A stretch of 64,000 bases of DNA from Paenibacillus camelliae (GCF_023715345.1 NZ_JAMBNY010000017.1:22461-86460); one strand, 5' to 3'. Positions 1 to 8,758 are shown, numbered from the stretch's first letter. Notes: generated by a model from the letters alone, not told the origin. Numbers and translations are program-made.

Positions 1-54
1 CCAGGTTGCTGTATAAGCGAACTCATTATAACGGATGGAGAATTCACTCCATTA

Positions 55-116
55 AAAAGCTCCCCTACGTTAGTCAGGATTGTTCATATCCTGCTACATC
101 AGGGGAGCTTTTTTTT
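55..116. terminator. Intrinsic terminator, bidirectional
   Basis: The arms AAAAGCTCCCCT and AGGGGAGCTTTT pair, with an inner AGGAT/ATCCT stem, flanked by A and T runs on the two sides. It lies just past the stop of the minus-strand gene at 156-722, so it can end that transcript and any plus-strand transcript entering the window. Confidence 0.85.
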
Positions 117-155
117 CATATTACATATATTCATTGATATCGTCGTCTTACTCTG

Positions 156-722
156 TTATGTACTTAACGCCTCTAGCGAGTATTGGAACAAAGCATCCAT
201 CTCTATCGCTTGAATCATCGTTAGAAGCTGTTTAGATTCATCATCAAGCGTTGAACTTAGCTTCACTACCTCAATAAATTGCTCACTGCTCCAGCCTCCA
301 TGTTGAAAGGATTGCAATATCGTATTGCTGCGTAGTTCATTAACCTGCCCTCGCCAATGCTGCTGGAGCCACTCGGATACACGCTGCTGAACCTGCTGCA
401 TAACGGGGTGACGGGAGGCTTGCCAGAACCAGTATCTCGCGTTAGAGTAGTCGGATTCCATTCGATGCATAATGCCGTGCCAGTAAGCTCCTGTCATATC
501 GTGCTCGATCTGCTGAGCATAGGAATGAGATAGGCTTAAGCTTTCGTTGCGCAGATGAAGAGCAGCGATGATGGTTATTATTTCTGTACTGCTTCCCCAT
601 TCGTTTAGCGCTTCAATTCTTGGCTTCAATGAAGGATTCCACGTTTTGCTTGGGAAAAGTGATACTGGCTCTGTTCTTTGGTCAAGTATTTCGATAATAG
701 CAGTAATATCTGATTTCATCAT
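156..722 (-). CDS. Conserved hypothetical cytoplasmic protein
   Basis: A 188-residue soluble protein with no signal peptide or membrane segment. It is mostly helical by composition. The best marker is HGIMHRMESDYSNARYWF at residues 82-99, a histidine/tryptophan-rich motif that I recognise from uncharacterised bacterial proteins but cannot tie to a function. An AAGGGAG ribosome site lies 6 nt before the ATG at 722; a second ATG follows at once (719). The gene is transcribed separately from the next gene upstream, 49 bp away, and ends at a strong terminator. Calling it real rests on the RBS, length and terminator. Confidence 0.75.
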   Translation of the reverse strand: MMKSDITAIIEILDQRTEPVSLFPSKTWNPSLKPRIEALNEWGSSTEIITIIAALHLRNESLSLSHSYAQQIEHDMTGAYWHGIMHRMESDYSNARYWFWQASRHPVMQQVQQRVSEWLQQHWRGQVNELRSNTILQSFQHGGWSSEQFIEVVKLSSTLDDESKQLLTMIQAIEMDALFQYSLEALST

Positions 723-771
723 GTTCGTCTCCCTTCATATTCATATCATCTATTTTGTAGAAGACTAATAG

Positions 772-1518
772 CTAATCGTACATCACATACCCTGATTCAG
801 GATGATAGGGTGCGAATCCTGCCATGCTGCGTAGGCGATAACGAATCGGATGGTTACTGCCAATCAGTATGCTGTTGCGAATATCACGTTCCTCTGCAGC
901 TTGCAGTGTAAAAGCATACGTATGCGGAAAGACAACCTGCAATGTGTTATAGATTGCATTGCTTCTAACATCTAGCTTCCCTTTATTTGTTACATTAATT
1001 AGTAATGTGCCTTGACGCTTAAGCTTCGCTCGTGCCATATCAAAAAACTGCACCGTTGACAAATGCTGAGGATTACCTTTGCTAGTAAAGGCATCTAATA
1101 CAATACAATCAAAAAGGCGCTGCTCCTGCTCTAGCAGCAATCGTCCATCACCAATCAATATAGGACTCCCCTTCCAGCCAAAGTGCTGCTGACTTAGCTG
1201 CACTACTGTTTCACTGATCTCTGCAGTCACGCAGTTGCTGTCAGCGAAATAGCTCGATAAGGTACCGATACCATGACCAATAATAAAAATATCGTCGCCG
1301 CCGTTATTTTCTTTTGTACTGTTATGCTCTATCAGATGAATCAATGCTCGAGGATATTCAAAGAGGATACGGTCTGGCTGCTGTAAATCTATCGCCCCCT
1401 GCACCGCATCATCGGCAAATTGCAGCACACGAAAGCTTCCTTTTTCGTCAAACAGCGTATTTGTTTCATATACAAGTACCCGTTCATCTGCTGCTCCGTG
1501 AGAAGCTAGTATATTCAT
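772..1518 (-). CDS. Spermidine synthase-like methyltransferase-fold protein
   Basis: 248 residues with the Rossmann fold of the polyamine aminopropyltransferase (PABS) family: glycine loop GHGIGTL at 81-87, the acidic end of strand 2 in AEIS at 99-102, GDGR at 123-126 and LDAF at 141-144, followed by the FFDMARAKLKRQGTLLINV segment typical of PABS proteins. It is shorter than true spermidine synthases (about 275-300 aa), lacks the full N-terminal beta domain and has no speE/speB partner nearby, so the substrate is uncertain; many such proteins are only spermidine synthase-like. GGAAGGA precedes the ATG. Family call is good, enzymatic role is inferred. Confidence 0.7.
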   Translation of the reverse strand: MNILASHGAADERVLVYETNTLFDEKGSFRVLQFADDAVQGAIDLQQPDRILFEYPRALIHLIEHNSTKENNGGDDIFIIGHGIGTLSSYFADSNCVTAEISETVVQLSQQHFGWKGSPILIGDGRLLLEQEQRLFDCIVLDAFTSKGNPQHLSTVQFFDMARAKLKRQGTLLINVTNKGKLDVRSNAIYNTLQVVFPHTYAFTLQAAEERDIRNSILIGSNHPIRYRLRSMAGFAPYHPESGYVMYD

Positions 1519-1596
1519 GATAGCTTCCTTCCCTGTATGTACGTCTTATAAAGTTATTATAAATGAAGGCTCAAAAAGTACAACTTCGCCTTAACG

Positions 1597-1643
1597 AAAA
1601 AAAGAAGCAACTCTAGGCCATAACTTCAGCTTTGAGTCACTTC
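1597..1643 (-). terminator. Intrinsic terminator of the sigma-factor operon
   Basis: On the minus strand GAAG/CTTC and ACTC/GAGT pair around internal mismatches and are followed by seven T. It sits 40 bp after the stop of the last operon gene (1683-2372). Confidence 0.6.
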
Positions 1644-1682
1644 ATTATTTGTATGTGAAATTTGCATGATATCTTCCCGATC

Positions 1683-2372
1683 TTATGCTTCCACAACTAC
1701 GATATGCTCTGGCACATTCAATACAAGCTGACTTCTAATCCCGGAATTGGCAAAGCGATTGCTTTCATATTCAAGCGGCTGTATAAACACATACAGCACC
1801 TCGCCTACCTGACTTGTTCGAAGCAGCTTCTGTTCGGTCAGCGGTACAGGCTTCTCTGCTTCATACCGTACAGTGCCAAGCAATGTGATATCCTGAAGTC
1901 CTGCTTGTTGCTCAAGCTCGTAGCTAAGTGAGCCTTTTATCACGATCTTTTCAATATGCTGCTCAGGGAGCTGGACACTTTCTTCAATAAAAGCATGTCT
2001 CTCCTTCACATGAAAGGCTTCATTGACTTCCCCTAACAGCCCACTCGACATTAGCGCAGCAAGCATGAGTGCTCCTGCACCAATACAGCCAACAAACCAC
2101 ACCGCCACCCAGTTATACTGAAGCTTATATTTCTTCAAAAAGCGTTCAGAGTGCACGACGATTAGCTCAATACCAAGCATAATAAAGACGACCGGCGCCA
2201 GCCACAGTAGCAGCTGATAAGCAGATGTAGTTTGCCATAGGGAAGCAGAAAAAGCTACACCAATACCAATCAAGGTTAATCCCATAGAATAGGTTCCTAT
2301 TCTCCATATTCTATGATCATCTCTAGCCTTCTCCTGCAGTCCATTCGACATGGATGTCACCACCTGTTCCAT
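1683..2372 (-). CDS. Membrane protein with C-terminal extracytoplasmic domain, ECF sigma operon
   Basis: 229 residues. Three hydrophobic helices are visible at about 25-47, 54-73 and 90-112, followed by a 110-residue polar, beta-rich C-terminal part. The pattern resembles LiaF-like/DUF membrane proteins but I cannot assign a family. Its ATG overlaps the stop of the upstream TM2-repeat gene by one base (taATG), so the two are translationally coupled and are the last genes of the operon sigma, anti-sigma, TM2 protein, this gene. The context suggests an envelope-stress output or a component of signal perception; this is inference only. Confidence 0.65.
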   Translation of the reverse strand: MEQVVTSMSNGLQEKARDDHRIWRIGTYSMGLTLIGIGVAFSASLWQTTSAYQLLLWLAPVVFIMLGIELIVVHSERFLKKYKLQYNWVAVWFVGCIGAGALMLAALMSSGLLGEVNEAFHVKERHAFIEESVQLPEQHIEKIVIKGSLSYELEQQAGLQDITLLGTVRYEAEKPVPLTEQKLLRTSQVGEVLYVFIQPLEYESNRFANSGIRSQLVLNVPEHIVVVEA

Positions 2373-3499
2373 TAGTCCTCCCTCCTATAGCGCTCTTTGT
2401 TCGATGCATTGGTACCAAATAACAGCTTAATGCCAAGCAGTATTAGGATAAATGCAATGACGATCGTCGGAATCATATACTTAAACTCAACATATTGTCT
2501 CCACAGCTCATGAAATCTAGGTTGAATCACCTGCTGTGCGATTCGATCAAGTAAATAGTAAATACCTACGAGCAGCAACCCTGCACCAATCCAGCGTTGA
2601 TATGGCATAAAGGAGGCTACAAACGGCTCATCCTGCAATCCATGCTCGCTTAGCTTTCTTAGCTGAACCATCACGTCGAAGAATGCAAAGCACCATAGCA
2701 GTGGAAGTAAGAATAGAAACAATGTTAAGCGAAGCTGATCCATTACAAATATACTGATTAAAAATAATCCCATTAGCTGCAAGCCTCGTTGCTGCAAGCC
2801 AAGATATAAATGACCTGCACCAGGGAAAATCGATAGGATCATTGCAGTTGCTCGATTTTTCTTGCCGCTCGCTAGATGCTCTTCTACATGTGCGAACAAT
2901 GACTGATCCTCAAGCAGCTCGCCTCTTTGCTTGCGAGCTAACAACGACATCGCGTCGAACATGCTGTAGATCCAAATAATCGGCAGTGCCAGCCACAGCA
3001 CTAATATACTTGGTGTTCTAAGGACTGTAGCAACAAATAATACGACGCCAAAGCCACCAATAAACGTAATCATCAGTGTAATTCCGCGCTGCATCAACCC
3101 CATATACATATGTCCAAGACCCGGCAGTATAGACAGCATCATCATCTTTGTTTTTTCCTGCTGCTCAACGACGTGCAACGGATCAGGTTCGATTACAATT
3201 CCATTCTGTACGACAGCCTGTGGTTGAAATGCGCGATGCTTTCCATTGGCGATCGTAATGATCATATCGAGCATATTCAAGCAAGCGAATATAAAGGAAA
3301 TAACTAAACCTACAGCGATGTCATTGCCGTAAACGTTACCATCGGTTATTAATAACAAGAACATGAACCCGAGTGGCCCAAAAAAACCCCCCGCGTAAAA
3401 TAAAAAACGGATGATGCGTCCAATATACAAATGTCCGACTCCAGGTATAAACGACAGTAAAAACGCAACTAACGGACTTTTTGCCTCCAACCTATTCAC
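2372..3499 (-). CDS. Multi-pass membrane protein with three TM2-type repeats
   Basis: 375 residues, strongly hydrophobic. Three related segments recur: SFIPGVGHLYIGR (about 16-28), SILPGLGHMYMGLMQRG (about 122-138) and SIFPGAGHLYLGLQQRG (about 221-237), each starting a helical hairpin. The PGxGHxYxG pattern is the TM2-domain signature, which usually occurs once per protein; three copies look like internal triplication. No catalytic residues are visible. The start is uncertain: GTG at 3499 has AGGAG only one base away, whereas TTG at 3490 sits ten bases from the same site. It is in an operon with an ECF sigma and its anti-sigma. Confidence 0.7.
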   Translation of the reverse strand: MNRLEAKSPLVAFLLSFIPGVGHLYIGRIIRFLFYAGGFFGPLGFMFLLLITDGNVYGNDIAVGLVISFIFACLNMLDMIITIANGKHRAFQPQAVVQNGIVIEPDPLHVVEQQEKTKMMMLSILPGLGHMYMGLMQRGITLMITFIGGFGVVLFVATVLRTPSILVLWLALPIIWIYSMFDAMSLLARKQRGELLEDQSLFAHVEEHLASGKKNRATAMILSIFPGAGHLYLGLQQRGLQLMGLFLISIFVMDQLRLTLFLFLLPLLWCFAFFDVMVQLRKLSEHGLQDEPFVASFMPYQRWIGAGLLLVGIYYLLDRIAQQVIQPRFHELWRQYVEFKYMIPTIVIAFILILLGIKLLFGTNASNKERYRRED

Positions 3500-3526
3500 T
3501 CTCCTATCTATTTATAGAATGTAGAA

Positions 3527-3991
3527 TTATTCAAATCTACGTTCCTGTATTTGATGTAGCCATTGAGTCGCTTTATCAAGCCATCGCTCGGATTGCGGTA
3601 TGAGGACTTGATCCGACTGTTCAGTAAGTGGCTGCTCTATACCTTGCTCCAGCTGAACCATAGAGCTTGAGATGGCACCTATAACCCCAGTGCCGACTAG
3701 TAGCACGGTTATAGATGCAGCGACAGCAACTTGAGCTAGCGGACGTTGAATCCATCTATGTTTCTTCGGTTTTTGTTCAGCCTCAATGGCAAATAGGATA
3801 TGCTCGGCAGCCTGTTCAGCCGAAGGGAGATATTGTGGCACCTCGACACTCGTCCAATGAATAAACCGTTCAAGACAAGCATCGCATAGCTGAATTTCGA
3901 GCTCCACACGCTGACGATCCACCTGTGACAGCTTGTTTTGTACATACCCTTGCATTTCTAGATCTGTAATATGCAGTTTTTCTTCCTTCAT
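3527..3991 (-). CDS. Membrane-anchored anti-sigma factor, degenerate zinc motif
   Basis: 154 residues: an N-terminal cytoplasmic domain, one membrane helix at about 87-107 (VAVAASITVLLVGTGVIGAI) and a short exterior tail. The N-terminal region resembles zinc-finger anti-sigma (zf-HC2) proteins but the HxxxCxxC motif reads ExxxCDAC: the cysteines are at 36 and 39 while residue 32 is Glu rather than His. The ATG overlaps the sigma-factor stop by four bases (ATGA), the usual arrangement for a cognate sigma/anti-sigma pair. Presumed role: sequester the ECF sigma at the membrane until an envelope signal arrives. Confidence 0.75.
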   Translation of the reverse strand: MKEEKLHITDLEMQGYVQNKLSQVDRQRVELEIQLCDACLERFIHWTSVEVPQYLPSAEQAAEHILFAIEAEQKPKKHRWIQRPLAQVAVAASITVLLVGTGVIGAISSSMVQLEQGIEQPLTEQSDQVLIPQSERWLDKATQWLHQIQERRFE

Positions 3992-4569
3992 TCAAAGTCC
4001 TCCCTTCGCCAATGCCGTTTTAGCCATAATCTCGCGCGGTATAATCTTGATTCGACTGATTTCTTCTCAAGTTGAAGCTCACTTGCTATTTCCTCATATG
4101 ATTTCTCATCAATATAAAACGAATGAATGACATCCTTATAATGCTCCGGCATGCGGTCCAGCTCTTCCTGAATGAAGACCTTGCGCTCCTGCAGCATGAT
4201 GGCTTGCTCCGTAGAGAGTATAGTAGAATCCGCTTGCTGTGCATGATCTTCTATCCATTGCTCATCCTGTGCGACCGTCACCTTCTGCCGTGCGAGCTTT
4301 CGACGCATATCAATCGCGCGATTTACCGTTATGCGCGTGATCCAAGTCTTTAGCCCTTGATTACGGTATTCGGGGAGAGCGCGATAAATTTGAACGAACA
4401 CTTCCTGTGTTACGTCTTCTGCATCCTGATGATGATGGAGCACCGCATAGGCTGTTCGATATACATGCTCGTAATATGCCTTTACAAAATCCTTATAGGC
4501 TGCAGCACCACCTGTATAGATTTTGTTGATCCATTCCTGCTCAGTAATCTCGCTCTCCCTCCTCTCCAC
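3988..4569 (-). CDS. ECF-type RNA polymerase sigma factor
   Basis: 193 residues from the GTG at 4569. Region 2 is clear (DAEDVTQEVFVQIYR, then LKTWITRITVNRAIDMRR) and region 4 is clear (MPEHYKDVIHSFYIDEKS, YEEIASEL, SVESRLYRARLWLK). It should recruit RNA polymerase to a small envelope-stress regulon and is coupled to the anti-sigma that follows. The start is odd: GTG 4569 has no Shine-Dalgarno, while AGGAGG lies inside the reading frame nine bases before an in-frame ATT (4548), which would give a protein starting TEQEWINKIYTGG, typical of ECF N-termini. The annotated start should therefore be treated as provisional. Confidence 0.85.
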   Translation of the reverse strand: MERRESEITEQEWINKIYTGGAAAYKDFVKAYYEHVYRTAYAVLHHHQDAEDVTQEVFVQIYRALPEYRNQGLKTWITRITVNRAIDMRRKLARQKVTVAQDEQWIEDHAQQADSTILSTEQAIMLQERKVFIQEELDRMPEHYKDVIHSFYIDEKSYEEIASELQLEKKSVESRLYRARLWLKRHWRREDFE

Positions 4570-4612
4570 ATGAATAGACGAATCTCAACACAGTGACCAC
4601 TGCGCATTTCGT

Positions 4613-4682
4613 AAAAAAATAAAAAAATCTTCTCGTGCTCTAAGCAGCTGCGTGCTACAGCTTCTTTTCACACAAGAAGATT
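4613..4682 (-). terminator. Intrinsic terminator after ywhD
   Basis: On the minus strand AATCTTCTTGTG pairs with CACGAGAAGATT around an inner GC-rich hairpin, followed by a long T-rich run. It lies 12 bp past the ywhD stop and upstream of the sigma-factor operon. Confidence 0.75.
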
Positions 4683-4693
4683 AATGATTAACA

Positions 4694-5218
4694 TTAGTCA
4701 GCGAGTAACGTTTTAAGCTCCTCTGGGGAATGCTCCCACCATTCCAGATTATGCTCCATCAGCAGCTTGCGGAGTGCTGCTTTTTCGATAGGGCCAATAT
4801 TATCAAGCATATAGCGACGCTTAATCGCAGCATCCAATCGATTCACATGATCGGCAAGAATTTTCCATCCACGTCTTGCTTCACTGTCAATCAGCATCTC
4901 ACAGGAGGTAGCACCAGCATAATAAGCCCCTTCCTCTGATCGTTCAACAGCTACCCAAACAACCCAGCATGGACGACCGTTCGGTGTATCTTCTTTATTC
5001 GGAGTGAATTTAATACCACGTTCGATTTTGCTTTTAGCATGCATCGCTCCTACATCTAGGTAAGCGACACCTTCATCAATAATGACACATGCTACATCGC
5101 TAAGATCGATAGAACCAGCACCGAAACCTCTATGTTTCTTATTGCTCACAACGTTGAGCGTTAATGATCTTTTTTCCTTTTTCTCTGGTTGTGGGGATTG
5201 ATTTGTATCCTCTGTCAC
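4694..5218 (-). CDS. ywhD: YwhD family protein
   Basis: About 174 residues from GTG 5218. The central block GFGAGSIDLSDV, VAYLDVGAMHAKSKIERGIKF, NGRPCWVVWV, YYAGATSCEM and the C-terminal HVNRLD and LEWWEHSPEEL segments match the YwhD family of Bacillus, whose molecular function is unknown. The longer frame opens with TTG at 5290, but that extension has no family similarity and no RBS, whereas GGAAGGG lies ten bases before GTG 5218. It is monocistronic, with a terminator after the stop and a repeat array in front of it. Confidence 0.85.
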   Translation of the reverse strand: MTEDTNQSPQPEKKEKRSLTLNVVSNKKHRGFGAGSIDLSDVACVIIDEGVAYLDVGAMHAKSKIERGIKFTPNKEDTPNGRPCWVVWVAVERSEEGAYYAGATSCEMLIDSEARRGWKILADHVNRLDAAIKRRYMLDNIGPIEKAALRKLLMEHNLEWWEHSPEELKTLLAD

Positions 5219-5299
5219 TTTGCTCACACCCTTCCAATAGAAGTCTTTATTCAATAAAAGCTTTGAGACCTCGTTACTATAATCGTTCAAAAGATTGGC

Positions 5300-5756
5300 T
5301 CCCGATGAATGCTATGCTCGACGTCGAATATGCTATGAAACACTACATCGTCATCAAAGCCAAGCTTTTTGACCTCATCTTCCAATAAAAGTTCAAAAGG
5401 TTTGGCTTTCAGGACCGAGAGCATAGCATGAAGCTAGGGAACGAGGAGCACAGCGTACGTCATTATGTACGTGAGCACCACAGGCTCCCGATGAATGCTA
5501 TGATCGACGTCGAATGCGCTATAAAACAGTACATCGTCATCAAAGCCAAGCTTTTTGACCTCATCTTCCAATAAAAGTTCAAAAGGTTTGGCTTTCAGGA
5601 CCGAGAGCATAGCGTGAAGCTAGGGAACGAGGAGCGCAGCGTACGTATTTTGTACGTGAGCACCACAGGCTCCCGATGAATGCTATGATCGACGTCGAAT
5701 ATGCTATGAAACACTTCATCGTCATCAAAGCCAAGCTTTTTGACCTCATCTTAAAC
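5300..5756. repeat. Tandem palindromic repeat, family A, locus 1
   Basis: Two complete units begin at 5391 and 5577 (186-bp period), preceded by the right half of a third. Each unit is a long imperfect palindrome: GTTCAAAAGGTTTGGCTTT at its left pairs with CAAAGCCAAGCTTTTTGAC at its right, GAGCATAGC pairs with GCTATGATC, and a core GAGGAGCGCAGCGTACGT ... GTACGTGAGCACC closes it. The same core occurs at 43.2-43.4 kb and 63.6-64.0 kb. Together with flanks it fills the 620-bp gap between ywhD and the M1 peptidase gene; I see no gene in it. Confidence 0.9.
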
Positions 5757-5838
5757 AATAATTCTATTTTAGCTAATATTATCGGAAAAGCCAACATATA
5801 CATGCTGTAGATGCTTGTCAACGGGAGGGAATCGTAGG

Positions 5839-7869
5839 ATGTCTGAAAAGCCATACAAACTACTACTACTTGGCTTACTTATCGTCGTATTCTTGTTTGC
5901 TACTTGGCCGTATCAATTTCAGCATGCATGGCAATCAGGTTATACGTATGCAGGATCGCCTGCAGCAATGAATGTAATGACCTCAAGCGCAATCATGAAT
6001 GATTCAAAAGAGAACAAGCCTCTCACTTCACTGCCTATTAATAGTGATGTTGGCAATATCGCGCCACAACCAGCGCTAAGCGATCGTATTGTTAATTATC
6101 ACATTCAGGTTAACTTGAATGAGGAGCTAAACGTGCTAGAAGGAGATCAAGTGATCACATGGCGTAACCCTGGTAAGCAGCAGGTTCAGGATCTGTATCT
6201 GCATTTGTACGCCAATGCATTTAAGTCTCCCCAAACGACCTTTATGCAAGAATCTGGAGGAAAGCTTCGTTCAGACCAAGCTACTGCGAACAGTGAAGGC
6301 TATATTAACCTGACAAGCCTCGAATCAATGGAAGGAGAAAGCCTGCTTCCTCGTCTAAAATTTGTATCACCTGATGACGGTAATCATGAAGACTATACGG
6401 TAGCGACATTCCGATTACTTGAACCAGTTGCACCTGGAGAAGATGTAACGTTACGACTCAAATTCGAGGTAAAGCTACCTGAAGTATTTGCTCGCATGGG
6501 CTATGCAGGTGAATTCATTATGGCTGGACAATGGTTTCCGAAGGTAGCCGTGTATGAGACTGAAAACACCTCAGGTAAGCGAGAAGGCTGGAATGTTCAC
6601 CAGTACCATGGCAACTCAGAGTTTTACAGTAATTTCGGTGTATATAGCGTCAAAGTTCATGTGCCTGAGCATTATGTCGTTGCAGGTACCGGCATGCAGA
6701 CGAAGGTAACAAAACTTGGACAAGGCAGAAAAATGGTTTCCTTTTATGCCGAGGATGTGCATGATTTCGCCTTTTCAGCATCGCCTGACTTTATTACACA
6801 TGAAGCATCCTACTCCGGAGCTGGAGTACCTGGAGTTAAATTAAAGCTCTATGTAGATAAGGAGCATGATGCGTTGTCCGAGCGCTATCTCCATGCAGCC
6901 AAGTCAGCACTTTCGTATTTCGGTAAAAATTACGGCACATATCCATATAGCACCTTATCGATTGTCGTACCGCCAAAAGGTGCATCTGGAGCAGGTGGTA
7001 TGGAATACCCTACACTCGTAACGGCACTTGCAGCAGACAACGAAAACCCTGGATATGAGCTGGAACGCACGGTCATTCATGAGATTGCACATCAGTACTG
7101 GTATGGCATCATCGCTAATAATGAATTTGAAGAAGCGTGGCTTGATGAAGCCTTTGCCTCATATACAGAGGAAAAAGTGATGGAGTACGTATATGGTGTA
7201 AAATCAGACCACCGCATTGAAGCAAGCTATATTACAGCACCTGCACCTTTAAAGCTCAACGCTTGGTCATATGACAATCATTCGCATTATGCTGAAAATG
7301 TATATTTGCGTGGTAAGCTTCTCTTGCTTGACTTAGAGCAGCTATTAGGGAGCGAGCTAATGACCAAAGTTATGCGCAGCTATTTCCAATCGTATCAGTT
7401 CAAGCATCCTACTACCGCTCAGTTTCAAGAAGTGCTTGAGCAAGTCACGAAGCGATCGTGGCAAAGCTATTTTGATTCTTACGTGTACGCTAACGAAACG
7501 AACGACCTCGTCATCACAAAAATAGACAAGCGTAAATTACAAGAAATGAATAAGGACATCTATGAATACACCATTTTGCTCAGTCAAAACAGTGCAGTAA
7601 AGCGAATTGTGCCTATTGAACTTGTATATGAGGATGGGGCAATCGTGCGGAAGGAATGGGAGATCGGTGATGAAGCGAATTTACATTTCGTAGAACGATC
7701 TGAGGTACCGTTATCCTGGATCAAGCTTGATCCAGACCAAAGCAATAAACTCGATACGAGGCTTAACAACAACTTTATGCGTGCAGAGCTGCCTGAACCA
7801 GAGCGAAAAGCTGTAGCTATTACAGCAACCTCGCTGCTTGATTCACTGCTGCGTTTGTTGAGCTGGTAG
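5839..7869 (+). CDS. Membrane-anchored M1 family zinc metallopeptidase
   Basis: 676 residues. An N-terminal anchor helix (LLLLGLLIVVFLFATW, about 7-24) is followed by a beta-rich domain and a catalytic domain with GGMEYP (about 387, counterpart of the GAMEN exopeptidase motif), the zinc site HEIAHQYW at about 414 and the third ligand in WLDEAFASY, about 437. This is the M1 aminopeptidase plan, here facing outside. No C-terminal HEAT domain is apparent. I chose ATG 5839, preceded by GGGAGGG at ten bases, over the in-frame TTG at 5815. The next gene follows after nine bases, suggesting an operon. Confidence 0.85.
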   Translation: MSEKPYKLLLLGLLIVVFLFATWPYQFQHAWQSGYTYAGSPAAMNVMTSSAIMNDSKENKPLTSLPINSDVGNIAPQPALSDRIVNYHIQVNLNEELNVLEGDQVITWRNPGKQQVQDLYLHLYANAFKSPQTTFMQESGGKLRSDQATANSEGYINLTSLESMEGESLLPRLKFVSPDDGNHEDYTVATFRLLEPVAPGEDVTLRLKFEVKLPEVFARMGYAGEFIMAGQWFPKVAVYETENTSGKREGWNVHQYHGNSEFYSNFGVYSVKVHVPEHYVVAGTGMQTKVTKLGQGRKMVSFYAEDVHDFAFSASPDFITHEASYSGAGVPGVKLKLYVDKEHDALSERYLHAAKSALSYFGKNYGTYPYSTLSIVVPPKGASGAGGMEYPTLVTALAADNENPGYELERTVIHEIAHQYWYGIIANNEFEEAWLDEAFASYTEEKVMEYVYGVKSDHRIEASYITAPAPLKLNAWSYDNHSHYAENVYLRGKLLLLDLEQLLGSELMTKVMRSYFQSYQFKHPTTAQFQEVLEQVTKRSWQSYFDSYVYANETNDLVITKIDKRKLQEMNKDIYEYTILLSQNSAVKRIVPIELVYEDGAIVRKEWEIGDEANLHFVERSEVPLSWIKLDPDQSNKLDTRLNNNFMRAELPEPERKAVAITATSLLDSLLRLLSW

Positions 7870-7878
7870 AGGAGGAAT

Positions 7879-8706
7879 ATGAATATGTCGCAAAGGCTAC
7901 ACCAAGGCTGGAGTGTGACGAAACGTCATGTCAATATTATACTGCTATACTTTATTTATCAGGCGATTTGGGGTTTCGTTCTATACCGAATCATCGATCA
8001 TATCGTCTCCCCTCTCCTGCTTCGTTATCCTAAAATAACGAACAGCTCAGAAGCCATGCAGCTGTTTTGGATTGAAACAGAGTTTAATCTCATGAAAACA
8101 GATATGATCGTTCCTTATATATGGAGCTTAGCTGGACTGCTGCTGCTTCGCATGATGATTACACCTATTATTCAAAGCGGCATGTATTACAGTTTGTTCG
8201 AAATGAGCCAAGGTGCTGAACGAACTGCCTTTCGTAAAGGAATAGCTGCAACGTGGAAACCGATGATGCTTGTGTACTGGCTAAAAAGCATTGCGATCCT
8301 CGCACCACTGGTCTACTTACTTCGTCCCTTACTATTCATACAGGATCCACAAGCCGCGTTTACCTCCTTACTAGATCAGCCTGGCTGGCTATGGATTGGC
8401 TTTATATTATGGGCTGCAATGATCAGTCTCTTATCGTATATGATTACACTCGGTATTGGAGCAAAGCTTTCACCAGTGCAGGCACTGTTAAGTACGATTA
8501 AGCACACCGCGCGTGTACTAATCATCGGTATCACCTTGACTTGCTGCTACCTTCTTATTAGCTTGCCAATCCATACCTTATCAATTGTGTGGGTGACCTT
8601 TATCAGCTTCGTCTTGTATCAATTGCTGCCGCTCGTTCGAGTAGTCTTTAAGGTGTGGACGATCTCTGCTCACTATAACGCGATGGGCAATGATCTATCT
8701 CAATAA
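7879..8706 (+). CDS. Integral membrane protein, function unknown
   Basis: 275 residues with about six membrane helices (for example around 18-38, 72-95, 129-150, 167-195, 212-235, 236-255). No motif for a transporter or enzyme family is visible. GAGGAGG precedes the ATG, nine bases after the M1 peptidase stop, so the two are co-transcribed and may act together at the membrane. Hydrophobic periodicity and the close downstream terminator support a real gene. Confidence 0.75.
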   Translation: MNMSQRLHQGWSVTKRHVNIILLYFIYQAIWGFVLYRIIDHIVSPLLLRYPKITNSSEAMQLFWIETEFNLMKTDMIVPYIWSLAGLLLLRMMITPIIQSGMYYSLFEMSQGAERTAFRKGIAATWKPMMLVYWLKSIAILAPLVYLLRPLLFIQDPQAAFTSLLDQPGWLWIGFILWAAMISLLSYMITLGIGAKLSPVQALLSTIKHTARVLIIGITLTCCYLLISLPIHTLSIVWVTFISFVLYQLLPLVRVVFKVWTISAHYNAMGNDLSQ

Positions 8707-8715
8707 CGAATTCAG

Positions 8716-8758
8716 AAAAAAATTAGGACTAATCTATATGATTAGTCCTAATTTTTTT
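8716..8758 (+). terminator. Intrinsic terminator of the M1 peptidase operon
   Basis: A perfect ATTAGGACTAAT/ATTAGTCCTAAT stem with a seven-base loop, followed by a run of T. It lies nine bases past the stop at 8706. Confidence 0.9.

Noticed and set aside
5300..5756. Possible CRISPR array from regular repeats
   Set aside because: Period is 186 bp, there are only two to three units, no unique spacers between short repeats and no cas genes.
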